A DNA stretch of 64,000 bases from contig OZ176053.1 of NCBI GenBank assembly GCA_964247055.1, positions 6,076,001-6,140,000 of the forward strand. The letters are read 5' to 3'. The notes under the pieces are model-generated. The model saw only the letters and a list, made by a program, of their open reading frames with translations. It had not been told where the DNA came from and did not search any database. The stretch comes from Paragordius varius. Taxonomy: Eukaryota > Nematomorpha. Position numbers and translations under genes: made by a program. Positions 1 through 13,600 of the stretch are shown piece by piece (within the stretch, counting starts at the first letter, position 1; each line of letters begins with the position of its first letter).

Positions 1-1657
1 TGTTTAACTCTGTAAATTACGTTTCTCCAGATCCATTCTTTTTTGTTTTAACAAACACTACATTTTCCACCGCTTAAAATTTAATTCTCTGTAGCAAATA
101 TATTGTTGCCTAATCTAAATATCATCTATTGTTTGTTCTTTTGTTTGGGATCTATTTATTGATTATTAACATTATCGCTATGTAATTCAATTGATTGAAA
201 TGCTATATAAAAATCAAATATTTTTTGCTTTCTCTAATCTACGACTGGAGTAAAACAATCGTTTAATATTTGTAAGTTAATAATTTATGATATGCATTAT
301 GAAATTTTTTAACAATAAATAACTCTAAATATCATATAATGCTGTAACGATTTAGCAGCTGAACCATGTTTTAATAATTTTTTTGAAAAATATTTTATTA
401 AACCATAATATATAAATAAAAAATAAACTATTCAAGATGGAATAGAGCGGACCTATAACATTTTAAAAGCAATGGGTTGAGTAAACCTAAAATGGGCCTT
501 CTTTGAGGATTTAAATTTTTACAAAAGTTTTTTTAGTAATAAAGAAATAAGTTCACCTGCAAAAAGATTTTGAGAAAAATGGAATTTAAAGCAAGATTAG
601 TTTTTGTTATTCGTCTTTTTTTTATAAATGTGGTGGGTGTTTAATTTTTTTTGGTTTCGTTAACTCACTATAACTTTAAATGCTACACATATTAATTAAT
701 TTATAATTAATTACAAATTTTATTGTGTAATAACAGTTGATGATGTTATCTATACATAAATATAAGCGTTGATTTCGCCTAATTTTTGCCGTGATCAAAT
801 TAATATTATAAAAAACTATAATATATAAAAAATTTTAAATTTGGCATTGTACAAAATGACTCATGTAATATAATATATTTTTCCTGTTGCTTTTTACACC
901 TTAATGGTGAGAGAAATACTCTCATTTTAATAAAAAGCAATAAAAATTTTACTTTTGTTCTTCCTTTCATATATGATATACCTTTTGTTGTTTTATACCT
1001 TTATTTATATATAGTCTAATTTTTGCTTTGAAGTGTCGCGCTTTTGTGTGACAATATTTTTGGTTGCCTAAATACATGAAAAATGGAAAATGGATGGATG
1101 GTACATTAAAGTTTTTTTGGTTTTGGTGTTCAATAAATGGCTAATTTACTTTCTTTTTTTGACGTTTTGATCTGGTAATTAGTGTAAAAATTTTAGGATA
1201 ATAAATAATTTTATTTTGGATATAAATTAATATTTTCTATATAATGTTAACTGAAAATAATCCTTAGTCAAGAGTTTTTAAATTTCCTTTGATAATATTG
1301 ATTAGAAGCCAAATTTAAATTCTATTTCATTACATAATATTTTGCTTTTTGATTTATCCAGATATATTTTTTATTGCAGATGTTATAGATTTAATTATAT
1401 ACAGTGAGCAATGGAATCACTAATATACTGTTTATATATACAATTTTTTCATGAACCTTTCATTTAATTTTTATCTTATCTTTTTAGCAAATATTTTTTA
1501 GAGATGAACACAGAAAAATTCATTCAAAAACACAGGAATATTCCAATGATTCAGTGTATATGGACTCATTCTAGACTTGAAACTTGAATCAAATTAATTT
1601 CAAATTAACTATTGCCATTTACAATTTTCCGTAATTTCCATATAATAATCACATTAC
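1..1657. other. 5' flank of the doublecortin-kinase gene
   Basis: This is AT-rich DNA with no open reading frame or protein similarity that I can recognise. A pyrimidine-rich tract followed by AG near 1487 could be the acceptor of a 5' untranslated exon leading into the coding exon at 1658, but this cannot be shown without transcript data. No promoter motif stands out. Confidence 0.5.
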
Positions 1658-4600
1658 ATGGTTCAAGATGGCTTTAGTAACGCTAACATGTCTGCTGAAA
1701 ATGACAAGCAGTCAAATTATCCCACGCCTGGACCCGTGATAAATGATATTACAGACATGGTATCAACTTTGACAGAATCAATCCAAGGGATTCATTTATC
1801 TAATAATCATAATACTAATTTGCCGAAAACTAATATACGGATTTTAGCTAGCCATAGGGCTCGAAGGGTACGTTTTTACCGGGATGGAGATAAACTCCAT
1901 CGTGGTATAGTTTATGCCATCTCTCGAGAACGATATGGAAGTCTAGATGCCTTGATCAAAGATCTTAATCGATCCTTAGCCGGTGATAATAGGAGTCATC
2001 ATTTACCGCTTGGAGTTCGGCATATTTTTGCTCTAATTAGACCGTGTGGAACGCGTTACAAAAATAAAGATAACCCAATGATTATTACAAATGGGACATC
2101 TTTTAATACTAACAATGTTGTTTCAACTGTAAACACCACAGCTTGTGAAATATTGGACATAACACAATTCGCGGATGAAGATGATTGTGTTTGCTCTTCG
2201 TTTGATCGTTTTACACCCATTGAGTATGCTGAGAATGTGGGCATTCCTAGGTGGTGTTGGAGTTTAGCTAAGCATGAACCCAGTGTATACTATGTACCCT
2301 GTATGAACAATGCTTCAGGGACAAATACAAGCACTTCGGACGTGTCTGCTTGGAATACCACAAATAATGTTGCTATGAATAAGAATCGTATCACAACAAC
2401 CGGTTGTTTTACTACCTCCTCATCCTTTTCTTCGTCATCAAGGCTATCGAGTACGCGAAACTCGACTCAAGCCCTAAACAAACACACCTTGTTATCTGCA
2501 ACAACGACTAAAACATTGCCACCAGATGATTCAAAATGCAGGCAAACGGTTAAAAAAACGGAGGAAAATAATGATTTAATCCTTATATCACAACTAGTCG
2601 ACAATATGTATGATCCCATTTCTTCTGCCGTTATGGCAAATGATGGGTCTGATCAAAATGCAAACTACTCTCGTTCCATTGAATCGTTAGATGACAGATT
2701 GTCTCATTCTGGTGCTAGTCCAGCGTTCTCAGATAAAAAGTCTAAAAACTTGAAATGTGATACAACCGACAACAAAAGCAATGTTAATAATTGTCATATA
2801 TATCCAATTCCTATCTCACTTGCCCCATCCTCTATATCCTATAATTCATCATCCATTAGTAGTTGTTCATCCATCATTTCGACATCGAATCAATCTTCAA
2901 ACCATAACCAAAATGTACGACAAACAGTTTCTAACAACAGTAAGAATGATAAAAATAAAAATTTATCCGTTACAAAAGTGCTAACCATCAAATCAAAAGT
3001 ACAAGACGCTGGTAATGCTAACGGGTCTCGGGCAGCCTCATTTGATCAAATATTAGATTTACCAACGACAGATTCGCGCCAAGCCGGTAAAAGTGTTAAA
3101 AAATTATTATCAACCACAAATTTATCCAGTGAAACATGTAGTATCCATGATCTCTCAAACGAACTTGCCACGAGAAATATCATTAAAAACAACCAACATA
3201 ATCTCGATGATTTTACTCCTGACATTTGCGACATGATACGCACTTCCAATGAGCGGTTAAATGTAAAAAATGGTGATATTGAATATCTTACCGTTGTTGT
3301 ACCAAATAAAACGACCCCACAATCCCCTCTTTTACATAGGCGTATCACTAAAGTTTTAGAGCCTACAGTACATTCGAGATCCAGCTTCACTTATTATCCT
3401 TCCACAACAACGGCTTCCAAAATTATCACAATCATAGCTCATCGTACGCATAAAAAGCACAAATTCCTTCTTAGCTGCAAAACGGCACGTAGCCTTGAAC
3501 AAGTTTTTAAGGGTATAAGTGAAATGGTTCGACAAGACAGTGGCCCTGTCCGTAAACTTTATGCTCTTGGAAGTGGGTTAGAGGTAAATGTTTATAATTA
3601 CACAATCTAGTTTATCTTGGTATCATCTGTTTTATCCTGATATACTGTATTGTTGGATAAAAGAATTAATTTATTATATAATAACTTGTGCATATTTTTG
3701 ACTCTCTAAAGATATATATATATGTATTGCTATAGTAAAAAAATTTAAGTTTCGGTTTTATCAATTGAGCTGCCACATGTAAAAGGATGCGTGTTTTTGC
3801 CAAAAATCAAAGTGAACTTTATATAAGTTTTTGCAAAAAAAGTGTTTTTTTTAATATTCCTTAATCTACACATGATACATACTTTGGCTACGTGAGACAT
3901 CAGCTATGGATTTAACTGTCTTACGTAAATAGCACTATTGCCAAATATTAATAAGGGGATTTTTTTATTTATTCTTAAGGGTTTATGGGTATTTTGGAGC
4001 AAATTTTAAATTTGCCGTATATTTCGAAATTTACCCTCGCACAACAGAGCGATTCCATTTTATTACATTGCTCATAAAGTTTCCAAATAGTTATACATTT
4101 GGTAAATATAGAAAAAATCAACTCATAGCCAGTAAAATTTCCTTTTTTCTGCTATGCTATAATCTAACCACTAAATGAACCTTTTTATAAATGAGCTATT
4201 TTTTTTGTGCCCACCAATGAAAAGAACTTATATACATGTGTTTTCGTTTTTGTTCTGGTTGTTTTAGTTTCCTAATAAACAGAAAACTAGTGTGTCACAA
4301 TATTTTCCATCTTACTGGTTTAATTTGGGCTGGAAACCTAATTTATATTATGTATAGTTATAACTTGAAAATTTACTGTAAATTTTGTTAGGCCAAACTA
4401 TTCGTAAGAAAATAGAGAAAAAATTGAATGTATCCAAACGAGTATAATTTTTTTAGCTTTTTCTCGATCAAATTTATACATTTACATGTTTTCTTATTCA
4501 CCAATCAAAATAAACCCTATAGCTCCTTATTAATTAAACATGAAAATTTGAAATCTCCGCCATAAAAGTATTTGATGTTGACTTATTATTATCATACACC

Positions 4601-7600
4601 TTGCTAGTTTAATTCTATAAAAGCGCTGTAATATGAAATTATTTCTTTTTTATACAAGCTTTAGTTTTTAAACCAAATATTTAAAATATTGTTGTATTCA
4701 AAAGATGATATGAGAAGGGAATATATATTGCAAAAAGCGATTTAAATGATTGATTTATGCGAGTTTTTAGGTTATGTTGTATGAATTTAAGAGTTCCTGT
4801 TCTTTGTATATAATCTTATTGTTATATATTTATTCCACAAATCCTTTGATCCATTTTAAACATATACATATATAAAGTACAGTACAAAAATTATTTAAAC
4901 TCTCTGATATTCTCTTACTTTTTATATAGGATTAAAATTACAACAAAAATTACATATTTTGAATATATCTCCCTAAGATTTTATTTTGCACCTTGGCGAA
5001 TAGATTAATGATTAAAAAAGAAAATAGTAGTGAATTATTTATGAAACATATTTTTTATTCCGATAAATTTTGCTAAAATGAAATATTTTATAACCCCTCT
5101 AGTTAGCAATCAAACTTTATAGTTCATTAATCTTTTTTGAGTTTTGGTATGCAAACTGCTGCTTAAAAAACGTTAGCTTTTCCGTTTTCTATATTTGACA
5201 ATTCTTTTACCAGTCATTTTTACCAAAAATTTAATTAAATTTATTTTAATAATAATAAAATAATATTTATAGGTTTTGGAAACGTTATGATTATTATATT
5301 ATCTAAATTAGATGTAAGTTTTTTAGCAACTTAAAAATCTTATTTTTACGTATTTTGAAACTGGTTACTACAAAACCTAATGAAACATGGATGGCTGTTT
5401 TGTTTCAATTTGAGATAACAATAATCATAATAGATGAGGGTCTCAAAATGATTTTTTTGAAATAAATACAGTTAATTACCATAGGCGCCTTCCTTGTCAC
5501 ATGTCATATATATTTGGAGATTAAGATAAAAATTTCAGAATCGAAAGAAGATAACAATTAATTCTATGTGTGCTAAAGGAATTAATTCTGTGGTCTAAAG
5601 AGGTATTTTGAGTGGTGAATAGTAAATATATGCGAACAATTTTATATTTTCGCCAATTAAGATGCTCTTACAACCAATATTAGTTGTTTCTTTTCCTTGT
5701 TTGCAAAAAATGTATCAATCACATTGATAGAATCTTATTGCACCTATTTAAATGGTCATCGCTACTAATTGCTGGAAATATAACTAACACATAATAAAGA
5801 AATTATTTATAGTTAATTCTGTCGTAATTAAGTTAAGTAAAAATGGTATGGTTATTCTTATGTCTTACTATATAATCTAATTTCACATAGGTCAATTGTT
5901 ACACCAATATTTTGTACTTTGCTGCATTACTTTTTTGTCTTTTTTTTCATGATTACTGCAGTTATGGGATGTCGCCAACAAGGTAAATGTAATTTTGAAC
6001 ACACATTTTTTTGGATTTTCTTAAAAATACTCTGTTTCTTATATAAAATGTAATCTACTCCAAAATATCCGATGTGTGCAATAAAAAAAGATTTTATCGT
6101 ATAACTAACTAACTATTAACTATAAATTATTAATGTACTTTTACTGTATTCATATTGGTACAAGCTAAATAATACCTTAGTAGGCATTGTAGTAAAATTT
6201 GTAAAGTATGGTTGGTTTTTTTTGTGTTATCTTCTTAAAACACCAGTTTTTTACGGATGGTTAATAAAGATAATATAAATGGTATAATAAATGGTGTGTA
6301 TTTATCATTTTGAAAAAAGATTTTTTGACATGTTAATTAGGTATATGGTAAGGTTGTTTAAATAGGTATAAAATCTAATTTTTGGATATTGTAATTACTG
6401 TTTGATGGAAAAATTTTTGATGCTTAGTCCACTAAAAATTATTTGTAACGAAATTTAACTCATTTTTCGTGAATAAATTTGGGTGTGTATGTAATTTAGA
6501 GCAGAATGTAATGTAGTTTTTGTTCCCATGTAAATTAAAGAAACATCACACATTTAATTATATGTAAAACAAATTCTTTTTATAATATATTTATTTTATA
6601 GATAACTTTTACATTTTTCCCGTTAAACATTCGATTCGATGTGTTTTCTAGCTAATTTGCATAAAAATGTTTCAATTAATCATATATCATGTATATGTAA
6701 ATGTTGCGTGCACCACATGAAAATATAAATATTTTTTTTATAAAAAAAATTTTTGAGATAAATAATGGTACAGTTAATAAAAAATTTATATATTAAAGGT
6801 CAGTCTTTTATTAGTGAATAAATTTATAATTGATTTCATATATATTTATTTTTTTCTCACTAATTTAAGTCCCTACAATATTATTCTAGCTTATATCTAA
6901 ATACGGGGGTCAGAACCCCTAATAGAGTTTATTTTTTTATGACAAAGTAGCATATAAAGGTGAAAATTTTTATTGAATTTTATTAAATTTTAGATATTAC
7001 ATGATTAAAATAAATTTTCGGTATCAAAACTTTAAAATTAGGATAATCAAATAAATGTGGATATATTTTAAATTATTTCCTTAAGTATTTTATCCGTCCA
7101 TAACAGTACATATAACATATTTAAATATTCTCACAAAACCATTTCAATCATTAATGTTTAACTTGTTAATAATTGAATGTAAAATAAAATTCAATTAATT
7201 ATTTTAAAGTTGCTCAGAAAATATCTTGACCCTAAAATACACTTAAACTTTTTTCATTTATTATTCCCTTGTTTGTATTTGTTCAACAGGTATTTTTTCT
7301 TCTGAGGCATATTTATCAAGAATTTGTTTTTAATTTATTCTATACATGGCTCCAAACTTTTTTAATTATAGATGTTAATATAAGGTACCAGGATATTTCT
7401 TTAACCTTCCTTACCTTTTGGAGTAATTTTCTTCCCCCAAACCGAATTAGAAAATAATTTAAAGATTTCTATGATATTTGGGCGGTGTTTAATAATGCAT
7501 TCTAGGGCCTTTAAGTGTAATATACAAGAAATATTTTAAATAAATGTAAAATAAATAAGCCCTCCAAACTTTTCACTGGGTATTTTTTCGAATTTCCGTT

Positions 7601-10600
7601 AAATCGTCAAAAAATGCCATATGAGTCAAAACAAAATAAATTGATCAAACATTTTAATATATTTTGACAGCAAATTTTTGATAATGTAATCGCAAAATTG
7701 TGAAAAATTAAAGTTTTATATCTGATATAAAATTGAGGAATTCGGGGTTAGAGTTTTAACAGTTTTTCGTCTTTTCAATCATTAAACTTTTTATTTTAAC
7801 GGTGGCAAAGTGAGCACTTAAAAACCCCGTTAGTTCTATAAGCAGGGCGAATGTCCTGAGTTAGAAACTTTTCTCGTTTCGCATAATACTTGTGAAATTA
7901 AATTTTATGTTTTTTCAATTAGGCAGTGATGTGAAAATTAATTATAAAGAAATAAAGTTGCAAGGGACTTTTTTGCTAAATTTACACAATTAACTCTTTC
8001 CTTAAAAATCATAATTTTTAGAGCTTTTTAATTATTATTAAAAAATGCTTTCATTACGAATTTTTTAGATTTCTGTTTAATCTTTTTATATGTCATCAAC
8101 GTGTATATATATATTTACAATCCTAATTTCAATTATTATTACCTTTCAAACATTAACTATTATGGATTTCTAACCTGCCTACTACTAGTATCAAAAGTCA
8201 TATTCATACATTATGAGGTCGTTTCGCATCAGGGGGCAGGAAATCTAAATGTTTTGCTTTATTAATTAAAAGATATATAGGTGTAATGTTTTATTGTGAC
8301 ATGTGTCCACAAAATATATTGTTTAAGCCGTTTGCAAATTTAATAATTGTAATGTATTTCCTTATATACCATTTACAATTTAAATTCCTCCTTGAACAAT
8401 TCAAATTCACCCTCAATAAAATATATATTTTTTAAAATTAAAATTACCTATATTTTTATATACATTTAAAAATAAAAATTTCGTTTTAAATTAAAATATT
8501 ACTGAAAAAATAATAAACTATTCCATAAAGAAATATTTCAAATGAGTTTTATTGAAAACACATAATTTATTTTTAGGGTGAATTCGAATTGTTCAAGGGT
8601 AAATTTGAACTGTAAATGGTATAATTAAAATTCAATAGGTCAAGGAGTTGGGTGATTTACATGTCAAGGGAGAAACGACTTGGGTCGCATGTGGAACAGA
8701 ACGTTTTAATCATGAAGATTTTACCAAAAGTATTTTACACATTCTGAATCTGATTGAACATTAAATCATTTAATAATTCATAAAACTTATTTAGTTTGAT
8801 ATTTATGGGTTTATTAGGTCTTCGAATATTACATTTTCTTATAAAAAATAGTTAATAAGTATGGAAGTTTTTGGATAAAAATTATTTGTTTTTGTGTTTT
8901 AAGACAAATCTCAATCATTTTCTATTAATTAAAACGTTTTTATTTAGTTGTTTCAATTTAGAAATTGCCCTTAATCCCAAGAATCCTTTTTAAGGACAAT
9001 CGAAAATTTCATATATTGTTTTTAATTAAATGTACTACAAATATTATATTAATCATGGACATATTTACGATAGATCTTTTGTCATCTGCTCAAAAATTAC
9101 ATAATCCTGGTGCCACCACTAATAAAGATAATTCTTTGACCAATACGCCAAAAAATTTATTGAATCTAACCTCCTTATCAAAAGATGACGAATTGAAAGT
9201 TAATGCAGTTAAAAAACAAAAACATACACAATCCAGTTGCTCAATGGCTGATAATTTGTGTGGAACGTCCAACACTCTGGGTTTATAAAATATTTTATAT
9301 ATTATATACCATTTAGTGTTCTAATTCACCCTTGAACAATTCCAATTCACCCTTGAACTATTCAAATCCCTTGAAAAACTCACATTTACTCTCAGAATAA
9401 ATTATGTGTTTTCGAACTAATATAATTCATTATTAATAAGAAATATATTTTAATGGCATAGTTTATTTTTTCACTATTATTTTAATTTCAAACGTAATTT
9501 AACTTTTTGAAAATACTTAAAAATATAGGTATTTTTTAATCTTAAAAACAAACAATCTATTTAAGGGCGAGTTTGATTTATTTATAGGGTGAATTTGAAT
9601 TGTAAATGGTATATAATAATATTATTTCCAAAAAAATAATATAAAGTGGTTGAAAATGTTTATATATAGGTTACAACTTATTTTTTAACTATATCTAAAA
9701 TACGCAATTGATATGTAAAAAATATTTTGTTGTTTTAGATCGTAGGACTCGTGATTCAAGATCGGCTCGCCGTTCAATAGCTATTCCAACTATAAAACAG
9801 CCGATAATAGATGATTCATCAACAAGTAAAAAATCAACCGCACCTTCTTTGGAGTCGAAATTGGCAATAGAAAATAGCGACCTAAAACACACCCCATCAA
9901 CGATCAATCTTAACAAACCAAATAAACCGACATCGGTAAAATCTTTTATCTACGATAAATGACGAAAAATTATGAAAAATTAATAAAATAGTAAAGTTTA
10001 TTGGTTAAAACAACATATATAAATAAATATGCATCAGGTTATAGTAATTAATAAAAACTATGTAGTATTTTGTCGAAACGAAGTTTAACAAGGTTTTGCC
10101 CAAATGAAACCTTATTTTATATAAAAGAAAATGCGATATCGAGTTAATATATATGAACAAGCTTTAAATACAAAACATAATTTTTTATTACATTTTAGCG
10201 AAGATCAGAAAATTTAAATTCGGCTTATAGCAATAAAACTTTGCCACTTAAATCAAAACCACCCAAACCAATTATTCCCATAAATATAACACTGGACACG
10301 CCTAATAGCACAAACGCCCTTTCGGGGTCTAAAAATAGGGATAACAAAAAAGTTACAAACCCTAAATTGGAAGATAGTGACCTTAGAATTTTTCCAACAC
10401 CCACCCATCGACCAAAATCAAATGGTGTATTAGCATCAGCTAAAAATATATTAAACACATATGCAACATTACCTAAAAAACGGAAAGAAACAGGAAACAC
10501 TACTCCAAAAAAGCCGGTAGATTCTGTTCATTCCGATCAAAACAACAAAAAGGTATATATTGAAACAAAAATGAAAACTACAAAAGATTTGGCAAATAAA

Positions 10601-13600
10601 ACCGAATTAATGATAGGAGAAAATCATAAAACAAAAAATGAAAGTAACGGTCCCTGTAAACCAAATTCTATGTCATATAAAGGAGGTTCACATCCGATTG
10701 CAGATACAAATGGAGTGGATGGTATATTATAAATATAATTTTAGAAACTAATATTTTACATTGATTTTTATCAATTTTTTTAGAAATATTGTTAGGTGAT
10801 AGCTTAACAAAATTTCTAAATTTAATTAGTATTTATATAAAATTACCCTTTACAAATTAATTTAAGAAACAAGAATGCTTTTGATAACTCATTAGCTTTT
10901 TTAAGATATTAATTAATTTTTTATGAATTTCTTAACATAAAAGAATATATTATACTAGATAAACATCTGACAATGGAAGATGATGCAATGGGCCAAGCAT
11001 TAGAACCAAAAAATATGGAACCAGGGTTTATTTGCCCAAAATTTATAAATAAAAAATATAGCGTTGGTGCTATCATTGGAGACGGAAACTTTGCCATTGT
11101 CCGGGAGTGTAGGAATAGGTTTATTTAATTTTATTTACCTATACAGTCATGTATCCTTTATTTTATCAAAAATTTATTATTTTACGTTAAATGAGTATAA
11201 ATATTTGGTAAAAAATGAAAACAACAAGAGCTCTATGGTAATTATACTTTTTTAATGAATATGATATTGTTAATACCATAGAGCTCTTGTTTTTTTCATT
11301 CTTTACCAAATATTTATACCCATTTAACGAAAAAAAACAAATTTTTGATAAAATAAATGATACATGACTGTAGTTTAAATTTTTATCATATTTTGGCATT
11401 ATATGTAAGTAATTTTTTCTAAATAAATAATATATATTTCTTAAATATCATGTGGTTTATATTTCCAAATATTTATTACATTATTATATTATATAGAAAA
11501 AGTGGATATCCGTTTGCTCTCAAAATTATCGATAAAAATAAGTGCCAAACAAGTATTGAGGTATGATAAACAATTTAACAATATTTTTGTGTTTTTATAT
11601 CATTTTTTAGTATTTAATGTCGAAATACCATTTACAATTCAAATTCATTTTCGAACAATTAATAATATATGTGTTTTCGGGCTGATATAACTCATCAGTA
11701 TTATATTAATTAAACGATATTTTTATTTTTTTAAAATATTAAAAAAATATAGGTAATTTTTAATTTTAAAAAAACACATAATTTATTTTAGGGTGCATTT
11801 GAACTGTAAATGGAATAGATAAAAATCTTAACTTTACAATAAAATACAATTTTTATTTCATCTTTCTATTCCCGTTTAGCGCCAAATGATAGCCAATGAA
11901 GTGTCCATATTAAGGCGTATATCACACCCTAATATTGTTCAACTCTTTGAGGAATATGAAACTCAGTCAAAGCTTTACCTAGTTATTGAATTAGTTAAGG
12001 TAATTCAAAAATATTGAAATCATTACACGTAAGTTAATTTATAAAGGTTAATTGGTTAGCATATTAAATGTATGGACACACTAAATGCATATCTTTCAAG
12101 TTTATTCATCATAATGAAACCATTAAATTTATACGATTACTCAAATTTTATCTTTGATTCGCATACAAAATTTTTGATTTTCAATATTTGCTATATTTTT
12201 AAACTAAAATTGCAACAGGGTGGAGATCTGTTTGACGTTATAGCCCGTGAAATCAAATTTGATGAATTCCAATCTAGTCTTATGATCGCTGATTTAGCCA
12301 ATGCCGTTCATTACCTTCATTATTGCCTTAATGTTGTACACAGGGATATAAAACCCGAAAATTTATTGGTAAATCTTTTTTACTGTTTTCTTTAAACGTT
12401 TGGAAATTTTAGCTATATGATAGATATATATTTTGTTGATATATTTGTAAAACATTATTTTCTAAATTTTTACAAGCATATATGTTCATAATTTTCTTTC
12501 CAATCTGTTTTGAAACACACACTTAAACCCAGTCGAGATTCCAAGGGACCCCTTGACAACAGCCATCTATCTCTTCATATAGTCCACAAAATATATTATT
12601 AAATTTACCATGAATCTGTTAATATTTTTACATTATACTATTAATTTTTGGGAAACTGAGAGCCATCTGAAATGAAAATTTAATTTATATGGTAAAAACC
12701 TAAAAAATAAACATTTAGTATAAGCTACAAGCCCGCGTTTTAAAAATTACTGGGTATTTACACAACAACTTATTTAGATATATATATATATATATATATA
12801 TATCTATAAAATAATAATTATTAGATAGAACTATATTAACTATTCATGATTAATTAGGTTTATCAATGTTCAAATGGACGCAAAGTACTTAAGCTTGCAG
12901 ATTTTGGCCTTGCTATATGTGTGACAGAACCGCTTTTTACGGTGTGTGGGACACCGGCTTATGTAGCGCCAGAAATCTTGGCTGAAACAGGGTAATTCTT
13001 AAAAATTACATTGTTTAATAACTGCAAATATATGTAATTTTAATTATAAAATTTTGAATTGAGTGTTATCAATAAAGTTTCATTTTTTTAAAACATAGAA
13101 TTAAAATGAATAGTAAATTATTTCTAATTTGAGTGATAAAGATAGGTGATTGAATGAAAATGTTTTAGTAAAAAAGAAATGATAAAGATAGCCATACTTA
13201 TTAAACCTCTATTTTTTATATTTGATTAACTTTTCGTTTTGCAAATTAAGGATAAATTGTGCTACTGTTTATATATTTTAAAATTGTAACTAACTAGATT
13301 ATGTAAAAAAATCAAGGATCAAAAGTATGTTTGTTTTTACAAAAAATATTTGTTTTTTACTTTTTGTGTTAGTTATTTGCATTTTTACTGGAAGTGTAGG
13401 GCTTTTAACGCAAACTATTTTTAATTATATTTTTTAATTTTCTTTTATCAATAATATAGATACGGACTTGAAATCGATATTTGGGCAATGGGCGTTATTT
13501 TGTATATTTTATTGTGTGGATTCCCACCATTTGATAGGTAAAATTTTTAGATCCCATTTTTATATCATTTTGATACGAATTTTTTTAATAATTATATATT

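Larger units (their letters stand above)
3584..8638 (+). other. Large intron 1 of the DCLK gene
   Basis: This 5-kb intron splits the DCX2 domain. It is AT-rich and mostly featureless. It holds one candidate 21-nt microexon (5962-5982) and, at its 3' end, a copy of the MITE family seen three more times in this gene (8366-8622). Confidence 0.8.

Noticed and set aside
8965-9073. Upstream part of the 107-codon frame in the DCLK linker
   Set aside because: An acceptor before 8962 would put the joined frame out of register; only an acceptor at 9073 agrees with the phases of both neighbouring exons.
12072-12218. N-terminal part of the open frame before the GGDLF kinase exon
   Set aside because: Kinase conservation starts exactly after a CAG acceptor at 12218; the upstream open stretch is intron.
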